A stretch of 29,686 bases of DNA from Rhodobacterales bacterium UBA5972. Lineage in GTDB: Bacteria; Pseudomonadota; Alphaproteobacteria; Rhodobacterales; Rhodobacteraceae. The notes under the pieces were generated by a model, which ran no database searches, was not told where the DNA came from, and saw only the letters and a list, made by a program, of their open reading frames with translations. A program made the translations under genes and the position numbers. Positions within the stretch are counted from its first letter, which is position 1, and the number at the start of each line of letters is the position of its first letter. Location of the stretch: contig DJBQ01000049.1 in the NCBI GenBank assembly GCA_002430125.1, positions 1 through 29,686 on the forward strand, written 5' to 3'. This document shows, piece by piece, positions 8,180 through 18,852 of the stretch.

Positions 8180-9298
8180 ATGAAAGTCAGCATCGAACGA
8201 AGCGCATTGCTAAAAGCAATGAGCCAGGCGCAGTCGGTTGTTGAACGGCGTAACACGATCCCAATTCTGGCGAATGTGCTTATCGAAGCTGAGGGCAGTG
8301 CCATCAGTTTTCGCGCAACTGATCTGGATATTGAAGTGGTTGACCGGGCGCTTGCCACGGTCGATCGCAATGGTGCGACGACTGTTGGCGCGCACACGTT
8401 GCACGAAATTGTACGCAAGCTGCCTGACGGATCTGTTGTTCAGCTGACGGATGACGGGGCCTCGGGCCGGCTGGAAGTGCAGGCGGGTCGTTCGAACTTT
8501 TCGCTTGCGACCTTGCCGCGCGAAGATTTTCCGGTGATGGCATCGTCTGAATACAGCTGTAATTTCACCGCTCCGGCCCCAATGCTGCGTCGTCTGTTTG
8601 ATAAGTCGAAATTTGCGATCTCGACTGAAGAAACAAGGTATTATCTGAACGGTGTTTATCTGCACGCTGCTGACAGCGGGTCTGGCCAGGTTCTGCGCTG
8701 CGTTGCGACCGATGGGCACCGCTTGGCGCGAATTGATGCGCCACTTCCCGAAGGTGCCGCCGGTATGCCGGGCGTCATCGTACCACGCAAGACCGTGGGC
8801 GAGTTGCGAAAGCTGCTGGAAGACGACGATATGATTATCGCCGTTTCGGTATCGGAAACCAAAATCCGCTTTGCAACGCCCGAAATTACACTGACCTCAA
8901 AAGTCATCGACGGGACGTTTCCGGATTACAGCCGGGTCATTCCAACCGGCAACACGAAACGGCTGGAAGTTGACGCAACCGAATTTGCGAAAGCGGTTGA
9001 TCGGGTGTCTACGGTGTCTTCTGAACGGTCCCGCGCCGTTAAGCTTGCGCTTGAGGATGATCGCCTAATCCTTTCCGTCAACGCGCCAGATAGTGGTGCC
9101 GCTGAAGAGGAATTGGCGGTTGCCTACAGCGACGAGCGGCTGGAAATCGGGTTTAACGCCAAATATCTGTTGGAAATCGCCAGTCAGGTCGATCGCGAAA
9201 ACGCCGTATTCTTGTTTAATTCTTCGGGCGATCCAACCTTGATGCGTGAAGGCAATGATGAAAGTGCCGTTTACGTTGTAATGCCAATGCGGGTGTGA
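8180..9298 (+). CDS. dnaN: DNA polymerase III beta subunit (sliding clamp)
   Basis: A 372-residue clamp with the three repeated beta-clamp domains. It starts MKVSIERSALLKAMSQAQSV, contains RNTIPILANVLIEA, YYLNGVYLH and CVATDGHRLARID, and ends YVVMPMRV, the conserved C-terminal segment near the hydrophobic client-binding pocket. It encircles DNA and tethers polymerase III and repair polymerases, including DnaE2-type enzymes such as the one at the right end of this window. AGGAG lies 6 bases before the ATG. The recF start codon lies 4 bases after the stop, so the two are co-transcribed. Length is standard. Confidence 0.98.
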   Translation: MKVSIERSALLKAMSQAQSVVERRNTIPILANVLIEAEGSAISFRATDLDIEVVDRALATVDRNGATTVGAHTLHEIVRKLPDGSVVQLTDDGASGRLEVQAGRSNFSLATLPREDFPVMASSEYSCNFTAPAPMLRRLFDKSKFAISTEETRYYLNGVYLHAADSGSGQVLRCVATDGHRLARIDAPLPEGAAGMPGVIVPRKTVGELRKLLEDDDMIIAVSVSETKIRFATPEITLTSKVIDGTFPDYSRVIPTGNTKRLEVDATEFAKAVDRVSTVSSERSRAVKLALEDDRLILSVNAPDSGAAEEELAVAYSDERLEIGFNAKYLLEIASQVDRENAVFLFNSSGDPTLMREGNDESAVYVVMPMRV

Positions 9299-9302
9299 CC
9301 CA

Positions 9303-10418
9303 TTGGCAGGGCTTGCCCTTACACAACTGACGCTTTCGCATTTCCGATCCCATAAGTCTGCCAAACTGGAATTGGATGGCCGTCCGATTGCCTTTTTTGG
9401 AGCGAATGGCGCAGGTAAAACCAATATTCTGGAAGCGGTTTCTCTGCTCTCGCCTGGGCGTGGCATCCGGCGGGCGGGTGCGGATGAAATAGCCCGCAGT
9501 CCCGAACGGTTGGGCTGGAAGGTTAAAGCTGACCTGTACAGCCTGGCGCATCAGCACGACGTCGAAACATGGGCAGAACATGGTGCCGCACGACAGGTGC
9601 GGATTGATGGCAAGGCAGCTTCGCAAACCGCGCTTGGAAATCTGGCGCGTATCGTGTGGTTAGCGCCTTCCATGGACCGCTTGTGGCTTGATGCCCCCGA
9701 AGGGCGTCGAAGGTTTCTGGACCGGATGACCCTGTCGTTTTATCCCAACCACGCCGAAGCATCGCTGAATTATGAAAAGGCTATGCGTGAACGCAATCGG
9801 TTGCTGAAGGATCAGGTCGCTAACGATGCATGGTATCGCGCTCTGGAAGGGCAAATGATGCAATCTGGTGCGGTGATTTCTTTGAACAGGGCGGCGACTA
9901 TTGATCGTCTGGCAATGGCGCAGTCCGACAGCGATACAAGTTTTCCGACGGCTGATTTGGCTCTGGTCTCGGGGGCTGACGACGAAGCCAATGACGATAC
10001 GGAAGCCTTTGCCGACGCCATGGCGCGTAACCGTCACCGGGATATGGCTGCTGGGCGAACCCTGATAGGTCCGCATCGGGCGGATTTTGGGGCGGTTTAT
10101 CAAGCCAAGAATATCGAAGCGCGATTATGTTCCACAGGTGAACAGAAAGCGTTGTTGATCTCGCTTGTTTTAGCCAACGCACGCGCCTTGGCGCAGGATT
10201 TCGGGGCGCCGCCAATAATCCTTCTGGATGAGGTTGCAGCGCATTTAGACGCCAATCGCCGCGCGGACCTTTATGGCGAGATATGCGACTTGCGAGCACA
10301 GGCCTGGTTGACCGGAACGGATGCTAACTTGTTTGAATCACTTGGTGATCGCGCCGCCTGGTATCAGGTTTCCGACAGCGACGGGACCTCGGTCATTGAT
10401 CAGCGGGCGCCAATGTGA
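9303..10418 (+). CDS. recF: DNA replication and repair protein RecF
   Basis: A 371-residue SMC-like ATPase that helps load RecA at gaps in single-stranded DNA. Walker A is GANGAGKTN (about 33-41), with FRSH just before it as usual for RecF. The ABC-type signature is CSTGEQKALL, followed by Walker B IILLDEVAAHLD. The start is a TTG 4 bases after the dnaN stop, pointing to translational coupling; no better ATG or GTG lies near. The 3' end overlaps the next gene by 4 bases (GTGA). Length fits the family. Confidence 0.96.
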   Translation: MAGLALTQLTLSHFRSHKSAKLELDGRPIAFFGANGAGKTNILEAVSLLSPGRGIRRAGADEIARSPERLGWKVKADLYSLAHQHDVETWAEHGAARQVRIDGKAASQTALGNLARIVWLAPSMDRLWLDAPEGRRRFLDRMTLSFYPNHAEASLNYEKAMRERNRLLKDQVANDAWYRALEGQMMQSGAVISLNRAATIDRLAMAQSDSDTSFPTADLALVSGADDEANDDTEAFADAMARNRHRDMAAGRTLIGPHRADFGAVYQAKNIEARLCSTGEQKALLISLVLANARALAQDFGAPPIILLDEVAAHLDANRRADLYGEICDLRAQAWLTGTDANLFESLGDRAAWYQVSDSDGTSVIDQRAPM

Positions 10419-11035
10419 CGGTCGCGTTTGACGAACTTATACTTTATGCAGGCGCGGTTTTCATACTGTTCCTGATCCCGGGTCCGGTTTGGGCAGCTCT
10501 GATCGCACGCGCCCTTTCAGGAGGGTTCAGGTCCGCATGGCCTTTGGCATTGGGCGTCGTCATTGGCGATGGCCTATGGACGGTTGTGGCTGTGCTTGGT
10601 GTGGCCTGGCTGGCTTCGAATTTCGAAGGGTTCCTGACAGTCCTCACGTTTTCGGGCGCGACGTTGCTTGTTCTGATGGGGGCGCAGCTGATCTATCGCG
10701 CTGGCAAAGTCATCCAGCGCGACGGTCGGCTAACGGTCTCGGGGGCATGGTCCGGGTTTTTCGCTGGTGCGTTTATAAGCATCGGTAACCCCAAGGCGGT
10801 CTTGTTCTATCTGGGTGTGCTGCCCGGATTTTTCGATCTGACCGAAATCACCACTCTGGATATTGCCGCAATAGGGTCGGTTTCGATGCTCGTGCCCTTC
10901 TTGGGAAATCTTGTTTTGGCGGCATTCGTTCACAAATCACGGGCTTTGATTTCATCGGAAACCGGACGACGGCGCATTAACATTGCATCTGGTTTGTCGC
11001 TGATTTCGGTCGGCATTGCGATTGCCGTAACCTAG
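10415..11035 (+). CDS. LysE/RhtB-family amino-acid exporter-like membrane protein
   Basis: A 206-residue protein with about six hydrophobic segments. The LysE/RhtB pattern is clear: LIPGPVWAALIARALSGGFRSAW near the first helix, then GVVIGDGLW, and FISIGNPKAVLFYLGVLPGFF in the middle (the family's NPK motif). The family exports amino acids or related small molecules across the inner membrane; the substrate cannot be told here. The GTG start overlaps the recF stop as GTGA, so it is translated from the recF transcript. Its place between recF and gyrB is unusual given its unrelated function. Confidence 0.88.
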   Translation: MTVAFDELILYAGAVFILFLIPGPVWAALIARALSGGFRSAWPLALGVVIGDGLWTVVAVLGVAWLASNFEGFLTVLTFSGATLLVLMGAQLIYRAGKVIQRDGRLTVSGAWSGFFAGAFISIGNPKAVLFYLGVLPGFFDLTEITTLDIAAIGSVSMLVPFLGNLVLAAFVHKSRALISSETGRRRINIASGLSLISVGIAIAVT

Positions 11036-11045
11036 AAGCCGCTAA

Positions 11046-13541
<2,496 letters not shown>

Positions 13542-13542
13542 G

Positions 13543-13583
13543 GTACACAACGTATGCACAACCTGTACACAACCTGTGCATAC
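13543..13583. repeat. Inverted and direct repeats between gyrB and the convergent hydrolase gene
   Basis: GTATGCACA (13552-13560) and TGTGCATAC (13575-13583) are a perfect 9-bp inverted repeat with a 14-base loop, two bases after a GTACACAAC (13543-13551) that recurs at 13565-13573. The site starts 2 bases after the gyrB stop. It may act as a bidirectional terminator, though it lacks a T-tract. Each arm matches the DnaA-box consensus at 7 of 9 bases, which may be chance. Confidence 0.55.
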
Positions 13584-13641
13584 AAATTGCGGCAGGTGGG
13601 TTTGAGCATTTGGACGCTACTATGGGGCGCGCGACTTTGGC

Positions 13642-14508
13642 TTAGCCTTGGCCGCGAATAAATCCGTCCACCATTGCCACCAGTTTCGGGGCAAGCAGAG
13701 GCGTTATGGTGTGACCCATGCCCTTAATGATTTCAAGTTTTGCGCCGGGGATCAGGCTGGCCAGTTCACGCCCGGCCTCGGGCGGCACCAGGGTATCTTC
13801 AGCGCCGTGGATCACAAAGCAGGGCAGATCCAGTTTCTGCAGCCGCTCCACCCGTTCTTCGGCGGCGGCCAAGCCCAAAATTTGCCGGTTATAGGCGTCG
13901 GGATCGTAACCGCGATCATAGGCCTGTGCGGCCTGTTCGCGGATCTCGGCCTCGGTCATTGGATAGCCGGGGCTGCCCCAGACCTGATCCTCGGCCACCA
14001 TCGCGTCGATATAGTCTGAACGCGACCGGCGTTTGGCCAGCATCCCGCCTAAAAGCGCGGCGCTACGCAGGCGGGCCGAGGTCATCACCAAGGTCGCGCT
14101 GAGCAGGCGGTCGGCAAATGATGTGGCAAAGCTTTGAGCGATTCCGCCGCCCATCGAGATGGCAAAAAGGTGCGCGCGATTAATGCCGAGCTCGTCCATA
14201 AGGCCGACGCAATCCTGCACATGGTCAGCGAGGGAGTAAGGGACCGGAAGCGCGCCGCCGTCCGCGATGATCTGTTTCAGGCTTGCCGAGTCTGAGGGGT
14301 GATCCCGCATCGGAAATCGCTGCGACAGACCGGCATCGCGGTTGTCATAGATCACCGTGCGGTAGCCGAGGTCGGCAAAGCCCTGAACAAAGTTCTTCGG
14401 CCAATGGATCAGCGACGAGCCGAGGCCGCGCACAAGGATCAGCGGCAAGCCGTCTTTGGGGCCGTATTCCTCGACCGCGAGCATGGTACCGTTGGCGTTT
14501 ATTTGCAC
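13642..14508 (-). CDS. Alpha/beta hydrolase
   Basis: A 288-residue alpha/beta-hydrolase-fold enzyme. The oxyanion region is LILVRGLGSSLIHW (RG in place of the more common HG), followed by VIYDNRDAGLSQRF. The nucleophile elbow is AISMGGG (Ser in A-x-S-x-G), the acid is in HGAEDTLVPPEAG and the His in GMGHTITP. The GTG at 14508 is preferred over an in-frame ATG at 14556 because it follows the upstream stop by 4 bases and has AAAGG 9 bases upstream. It is the last gene of a six-gene minus-strand string starting with an EamA transporter. Esterase or lactonase activity is likely, but the substrate is unknown. Confidence 0.88.
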   Translation of the reverse strand: MQINANGTMLAVEEYGPKDGLPLILVRGLGSSLIHWPKNFVQGFADLGYRTVIYDNRDAGLSQRFPMRDHPSDSASLKQIIADGGALPVPYSLADHVQDCVGLMDELGINRAHLFAISMGGGIAQSFATSFADRLLSATLVMTSARLRSAALLGGMLAKRRSRSDYIDAMVAEDQVWGSPGYPMTEAEIREQAAQAYDRGYDPDAYNRQILGLAAAEERVERLQKLDLPCFVIHGAEDTLVPPEAGRELASLIPGAKLEIIKGMGHTITPLLAPKLVAMVDGFIRGQG

Positions 14509-14512
14509 GGGT

Positions 14513-15475
14513 TCAGGCCTTTGTGTTTTCAGCTGGGGCGGGCGGCAGAAACGCAAGGATTTCGGCGGCGGTGCCTTTGGGGTTGGTATAGGTCAAGGAA
14601 TGCCCCTCATCCCTCAGGATGACGGTTTTGACATCGGGATTGGCGGCTGACAAGCGGTCAGCGCTGGTGATTGGAATCGTGGCGTCTATTGCGCCCCAGA
14701 TCGCCAAGGTCGGGATGTTTTGGGTGGCAAGATCGCGGTGCAGTTCGTCAAACGGACGGCCCAGCAGGTTTCTGAGGCTGGACAGGATTGCGGGCAAATA
14801 GCCGCGATAGAATGTCTCGTGCTGCATTTTGGCGGTGATGTCTGGCACGGCGCTTTTGGTTTGATCCTCGAGCTTGGCGGCGCTGTTTAGGCGGGCGGCA
14901 CCGAAAACAGTCATCAACCAGTCGCCGATCAGCGGAGTGCGACGGATAAAGCCGATCAGGCCGCCGGTTTGATGCACAAATCCAGCCGAGGCAAGCAGGA
15001 CAAGATGCGAAACACGGGAGGGGTGATGCTGTGCGTAGGCGGAAACCACGGCACCGCCCATGGAATAACCAATCAGAATGACGGGTTTATTGACGGACTG
15101 GTTGTCGAGCAGGTCATTCAACTGGCGCCCAAAAAAACCAGCGGTTTGGGGGCTTGTGGGTCGATCAGACCAGCCGCGTCCGAAATGATCATAGGTCAGA
15201 ACCCGATATCCGGCGCGGGTCAGGTGGGGAATGAGGCCGGCGAAAATAAACGACGGGGCTGACAGGCCGTGCACCAACACGATGATCGGGCCGGTGCGTG
15301 GCCCATGCCATTGATAATGGGTAATGCCATCGGTGAGGGTGGCAAACTGTCCGGGGGCCGAGGCGCGGGCGTTAGCGTCCATCGGGCGCAGGCGTGCGCG
15401 GATGATCAGCGGCGGCAGAACAATCAGATCGACCAGAAGAAAAACGCCGATCAGGGCCAACAGTGTTGATGTCAT
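14513..15475 (-). CDS. Membrane-anchored alpha/beta hydrolase
   Basis: A 320-residue alpha/beta hydrolase with an N-terminal hydrophobic segment (about residues 4-25: TLLALIGVFLLVDLIVLPPL) that probably anchors it in the inner membrane. The core shows VLVHGLSAPSFIF (oxyanion hole), TYDHFGRGWSDRP, the nucleophile GYSMGG, the acid in WGAIDATIP and the His in DEGHSLTYTNP. The triad is complete. The ATG at 15475 overlaps the upstream stop as ATGA, implying coupled translation; an in-frame GTG at 15502 lies inside the upstream gene. It is distinct in sequence from the hydrolase that follows, so this is not a recent tandem duplication. The substrate is unknown. Confidence 0.88.
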   Translation of the reverse strand: MTSTLLALIGVFLLVDLIVLPPLIIRARLRPMDANARASAPGQFATLTDGITHYQWHGPRTGPIIVLVHGLSAPSFIFAGLIPHLTRAGYRVLTYDHFGRGWSDRPTSPQTAGFFGRQLNDLLDNQSVNKPVILIGYSMGGAVVSAYAQHHPSRVSHLVLLASAGFVHQTGGLIGFIRRTPLIGDWLMTVFGAARLNSAAKLEDQTKSAVPDITAKMQHETFYRGYLPAILSSLRNLLGRPFDELHRDLATQNIPTLAIWGAIDATIPITSADRLSAANPDVKTVILRDEGHSLTYTNPKGTAAEILAFLPPAPAENTKA

Positions 15476-16263
15476 GGTTTTGGCCAGATCACCGGAAACC
15501 AATCCTCGCGTAGTTTTTGGCCCTCGGTCATGTTATGGCCGGGAAATGGTGGCGAGGTGCGGCCGGGGCGCTGAACATAGCGCGCATCGTCGCCGACCCA
15601 GCGCAGCGAAAGCGCCCGGCGGCGGTTGGGTTGCATGTTGCCGCGCGCGCCGTGGACAGTTCGAAAATCAAACAGCACGGCGTCACCGGGTTGCATTGGC
15701 CATTCCACAACGGTGGTGTCATCGGGGTTGGCATCTGGGTCGGGCACCGGTGTCCAGTCATTTTTGTCTTTGTAAAAATCGCTGTCGTCAGACCACGACA
15801 CAGGACGGACCATTTTCGGCCAGCGGTGGCTGCCGGCGATGAAACGCAGGCTGGCCTCGGCCACTGGATCGACGGGGATCCAGAAGCTGACGGTTTGTTC
15901 GCCGCGCACAAAATAATAGGGCGAGTCCTGATGCCAAGGTGTGGGTTTCGGGGTGCCGGGTTCTTTGACAAGCAGATGGTCGTGAAAGAATTGCGCGGTT
16001 GTCGAGCGCATGGCCTGTGCGGCAAGTTGGGCAATCGGGCTTTCGCGGATGACGGTTTCATATTCCGGGATGCGGTGCCAGTTGACGTAATCGTCAAAGA
16101 ACCGGCCTTCGGTGACTGCGTTTTCGCTGGCATATTCGCCGGGCTCGGCCATGTTGCGTTCGATCCCTGAACGCATCACGTCAACCCAATCGGTTAACGC
16201 GCCGGGGACCATTAAAACGCCATCGCGTTGGAAGGTTTCAATCTGCTGTTCGGTCAGGGTCAT
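15472..16263 (-). CDS. Phytanoyl-CoA dioxygenase (PhyH) family protein
   Basis: A 263-residue Fe(II)/2-oxoglutarate-dependent oxygenase. It starts with the family's LTEQQIETFQRDGVLMVPGAL. The 2-His-1-carboxylate iron site appears as WHQD (H-x-D) in TPWHQDSPYYF and the distal His in FRTVHGARGN. An Arg in the following NRRRALSLRW would bind the 2-oxoglutarate carboxylate. The family hydroxylates many small molecules, not only phytanoyl-CoA. The EctD-type ectoine signature is not seen, so ectoine hydroxylase is not supported. The start ATG at 16263 overlaps the upstream stop as ATGA; its own stop overlaps the next start the same way. It probably hydroxylates an intermediate of the pathway encoded by this gene string. 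Confidence 0.9.
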   Translation of the reverse strand: MTLTEQQIETFQRDGVLMVPGALTDWVDVMRSGIERNMAEPGEYASENAVTEGRFFDDYVNWHRIPEYETVIRESPIAQLAAQAMRSTTAQFFHDHLLVKEPGTPKPTPWHQDSPYYFVRGEQTVSFWIPVDPVAEASLRFIAGSHRWPKMVRPVSWSDDSDFYKDKNDWTPVPDPDANPDDTTVVEWPMQPGDAVLFDFRTVHGARGNMQPNRRRALSLRWVGDDARYVQRPGRTSPPFPGHNMTEGQKLREDWFPVIWPKP

Positions 16264-17180
16264 GTCAGGGCCTTTAGGATATAGCAGCATGTCATCAGAT
16301 CAAGATGCGCGCCACCGCCGTTTTTGTGAAGCGTTATTTCAGCGTCTGAACGACGGATGAAGTCACCGCCCTTAATGTCATAGAAGTCTCCGAGGATATC
16401 GGATCGTTTGATCGTGCCATTGGCAATCGGGTCGATCAGCTCGCCGATATGGTCGATGGTGGTCTCGCGGCAATCAACAAATACCCGGGCGCGTTTAAGG
16501 GCGGTATCGTCGGCCTCGCGCATTGAAGGCAGGTAGGCGCCGATCAGGTCAACATGTTGACCGGGGCGCAGCCATTTGCCTTGCAGGACGGGCTGATTTG
16601 CCATGGTGCAACACGCGATAATATCGGCTTGACCAACCGCATCGGCCAAGTCGGTGGCGGCGGCGATCGCGTGGCCGGGACAGGCCGCGGCAATCAGGTG
16701 GGCCTTGTCGGTGGTTCGGTTCCAGATCTGAAAGCGGGCTGTGGGGAACAGGGCGGAATAGGCCTGGATCATTGATGCGGCGACCGACCCGGCCCCGATA
16801 ATCAGGATGTTCTGGCTGTCAGGGCGGGCAAGGTGACGAGCCGCGAGCAGGCTGTCGGCGGCAGTTTTCCATTTGGTCACCAGAGCGAAATCAAGGGTCG
16901 CTTCGACGGCTCCGGTTTGATCGCTGTAAAGTGTGGTCAGGCCGTTGATGTTCGGTAGATTATGGCGGGCATTGCCTGGAAAGACGGTGGCGGTTTTCAC
17001 TATCAGGCCCAGCCCGTCAATCCATGCGTGGCGCGACAGCATGGTGTCGGGGCCACGCCGGAACACCACGTCCTGCATTTGCGCTTTGGGCAGGGTGTGG
17101 CCCCGTTCCAAGGCGTCGGTCAGTGCCAGCCAGTCGAGGTGCGGTTCGGCCTTGGCCAAAGTAATGTGGCGCGGGGTCAC
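16260..17180 (-). CDS. Ornithine cyclodeaminase / mu-crystallin family protein
   Basis: A 306-residue NAD(P)-binding enzyme of the OCD/mu-crystallin family, whose members include ornithine and lysine cyclodeaminases, cyclic imine (ketimine) reductases and alanine dehydrogenase. Visible parts are LGLIVKTATVFPGN (substrate-side lysine), GLTTLYSDQTGAVEA, the Rossmann motif LIIGAGSVAASM (about 127-138) and GAYLPSMREAD. Where many family members have an RTAA segment, this one has WKTAADS, an Arg-to-Lys change that may mark a subgroup with another substrate. The GTG start overlaps the HAD gene stop as GTGA. The reaction cannot be assigned; cyclic-imine reduction is at least as likely as ornithine cyclodeamination. 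Confidence 0.88.
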   Translation of the reverse strand: MTPRHITLAKAEPHLDWLALTDALERGHTLPKAQMQDVVFRRGPDTMLSRHAWIDGLGLIVKTATVFPGNARHNLPNINGLTTLYSDQTGAVEATLDFALVTKWKTAADSLLAARHLARPDSQNILIIGAGSVAASMIQAYSALFPTARFQIWNRTTDKAHLIAAACPGHAIAAATDLADAVGQADIIACCTMANQPVLQGKWLRPGQHVDLIGAYLPSMREADDTALKRARVFVDCRETTIDHIGELIDPIANGTIKRSDILGDFYDIKGGDFIRRSDAEITLHKNGGGAHLDLMTCCYILKALT

Positions 17181-17800
17181 AGAGACGCCTCGGCTAGGGT
17201 CAGCAGGCCGTGTGCGACAAGGGCTTGGGCAAGGCCTTGCGGGGATTGGAAAAGGTGCGTTTGCCAGCCGCGCCTGTCAGCGGCGTCGATGTTTTCGACG
17301 CGGTCATCGGTGAAGAACAGCGTTTCGGGGGAGTGGTTCAAGGTATCTTCAACTTGTTGATAAATATCGGAGCTTGGTTTGGTAACGGCCATTGGGCCGG
17401 ACAAAAACAGCGCATCAAACGTCGCCAGAAACGGGTTGCGGGCAGCGGCCAGATCAAAGGTTTCCTGCCCGATATTGCTGAGAATGGCAATCGCCGCGCC
17501 CCTGGCGCGCAGGGTTTGTGCAATTTGCAGGGTTTCGGTGATGACGGGGCTGGCGATATCCAGCCAATTGTCGTGCCATCGGCGGATCAGGCCGTCGAAT
17601 TCGGGATGGGCGGCGGCGGTGTCGTAAACGGTTTGGCGAAAGGGCGCTCCTGCGTCAACGCGCTCGTTCATGGCGTGCAGATCAACGGCGGCGAACATCT
17701 GTTTGCGCCTGCTAACGGTGGTCACTGTGTCGAAATAGGCCTCGGGCTGCCAGCGGATCAGCACATTGCCGATATCAAAAATCACGGTGGTCGCGTGCAT
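17177..17800 (-). CDS. HAD-superfamily hydrolase (YihX-like phosphatase)
   Basis: A 207-residue haloacid-dehalogenase-type hydrolase. Motif I is VIFDIGNVLIRW: the nucleophilic Asp is there, and the second position is Gly-Asn rather than the more usual Asp, as in the YihX (sugar-1-phosphatase) branch. Motif II is AILSNIG, the motif III lysine is in VTKPSSDIY and motif IV is FFTDDRVENIDAA. A helical cap (about residues 15-85) follows motif I. The ATG at 17800 starts 1 base after the stop of the upstream EamA gene, and the 3' end overlaps the OCD gene as GTGA. It is likely to remove a phosphate from a small metabolite, and could act in the same pathway as its neighbours. Confidence 0.88.
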   Translation of the reverse strand: MHATTVIFDIGNVLIRWQPEAYFDTVTTVSRRKQMFAAVDLHAMNERVDAGAPFRQTVYDTAAAHPEFDGLIRRWHDNWLDIASPVITETLQIAQTLRARGAAIAILSNIGQETFDLAAARNPFLATFDALFLSGPMAVTKPSSDIYQQVEDTLNHSPETLFFTDDRVENIDAADRRGWQTHLFQSPQGLAQALVAHGLLTLAEASL

Positions 17801-17801
17801 C

Positions 17802-18770
17802 TTAAAGCCTCGTTTGCGGCTGTTTGCGCATGGCGCGGCGGCCAATTGCGGCTTCGCGGGCAAAGGTGTAAAGCCCGGCCCCGACGATCAGCGCGATACC
17901 AATCCAGCCGATCAGGTCGGGTGATTGATGAAAGACCACAATACCCCACACAATCGCCATCGGCATGGCGGAATATTCAAATGGGGCTGCAAGACCTGCC
18001 TCGGCTATTCGGTAGGCTTGGGTAATAAGATAGCCGCCCAGACCACTGCCAAGACCGATCAGAAAGAAGATGCCGTAATCTTTTGGTGCCGGCACTACCC
18101 AAGCGCGAAACAGGAAATCAATCGAGGCGTCGCCGGAACCTGCAAATTGCCCATGACCGAAAGCCAGCCCCATGCCTGTGCTGATGACGATGAAGGCAAG
18201 TTGAGTGTAGACCGAACTGGTCGCGGCTTTTTCCGACACGCCGATTTTGCGGGTCATGATTTGCAGAAATGCATAGGCCAGAGCCGAGACCAACGGCAAC
18301 AGCGCGGCCAGCTGAAAGCTGTGGCTGCCGGGGCGCAGCATGATGATGACGCCCAGAAGACCAAGGCCGACTGCGGCCCAGCGGCGCGGGCCGACCTTTT
18401 CACCCAGAAACAGCACCGAAAAAGCGGTGATGATCAGCGGGCTGACAAACCAGATGGCAGCAGCATCGGCCAGTGGCATGGCCGCGAGGGCGGCGAAATA
18501 AGCCATATTGGCAAACACCACGCTAAGTCCGCGCAGCAGCTGGATTTTCAAATGCTTGGTGTGCAGGATTTTGAATCCGCCCTCGAAAGGCACGATGAAG
18601 ATCAGCAGCAGGCTGAGACCGATGACGGCGCGGATCAGGACGATTTGATGCAAGGCATAGTCACCTGACAGAAACTTGATCAGCATGTCATTGATCGAAA
18701 AGAACATCGACGCGCCAATTGCGCAGGCTATGCCGATCAGGTTGGTACGGGCGGTTGACTGGTCGGTCAT
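17802..18770 (-). CDS. EamA/DMT-superfamily transporter
   Basis: A 322-residue inner-membrane protein with about ten hydrophobic segments arranged as two EamA repeats. The first repeat contains FFSINDMLIKFL, VLIRAVIGLSLLL and MPLADAAAIWFVSPLIITAFS; the second contains GYLITQAYRIAEAGLAAPFEYSAMPMAIVWG, the typical end-of-repeat pattern, followed by a positively charged tail. The family moves amino acids, nucleosides and other small metabolites, usually outward. The ATG at 18770 is chosen over an in-frame TTG at 18842; no strong ribosome-binding site is seen for either. It is first in the six-gene string, so its substrate is probably linked to that pathway. An 82-base gap separates it from the yaiI-like gene upstream. 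Confidence 0.9.
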   Translation of the reverse strand: MTDQSTARTNLIGIACAIGASMFFSINDMLIKFLSGDYALHQIVLIRAVIGLSLLLIFIVPFEGGFKILHTKHLKIQLLRGLSVVFANMAYFAALAAMPLADAAAIWFVSPLIITAFSVLFLGEKVGPRRWAAVGLGLLGVIIMLRPGSHSFQLAALLPLVSALAYAFLQIMTRKIGVSEKAATSSVYTQLAFIVISTGMGLAFGHGQFAGSGDASIDFLFRAWVVPAPKDYGIFFLIGLGSGLGGYLITQAYRIAEAGLAAPFEYSAMPMAIVWGIVVFHQSPDLIGWIGIALIVGAGLYTFAREAAIGRRAMRKQPQTRL

Positions 18771-18852
18771 CAGGAGGTCCGAAAAAGGAGTTGGGTGGAG
18801 CGTGGCAAGGTGGTTGCGACAGGTCTGTCCGGTTTGCGACAAATTGCGCGAT

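Noticed and set aside
15472..16263. Ectoine hydroxylase EctD
   Set aside because: The PhyH iron site is present but the EctD signature segment and ectABC neighbours are not.
17210..18025. 271-codon plus-strand open frame across the HAD and EamA genes
   Set aside because: It spans two convincing minus-strand genes, and its glycine/arginine-rich composition is typical of shadow frames.
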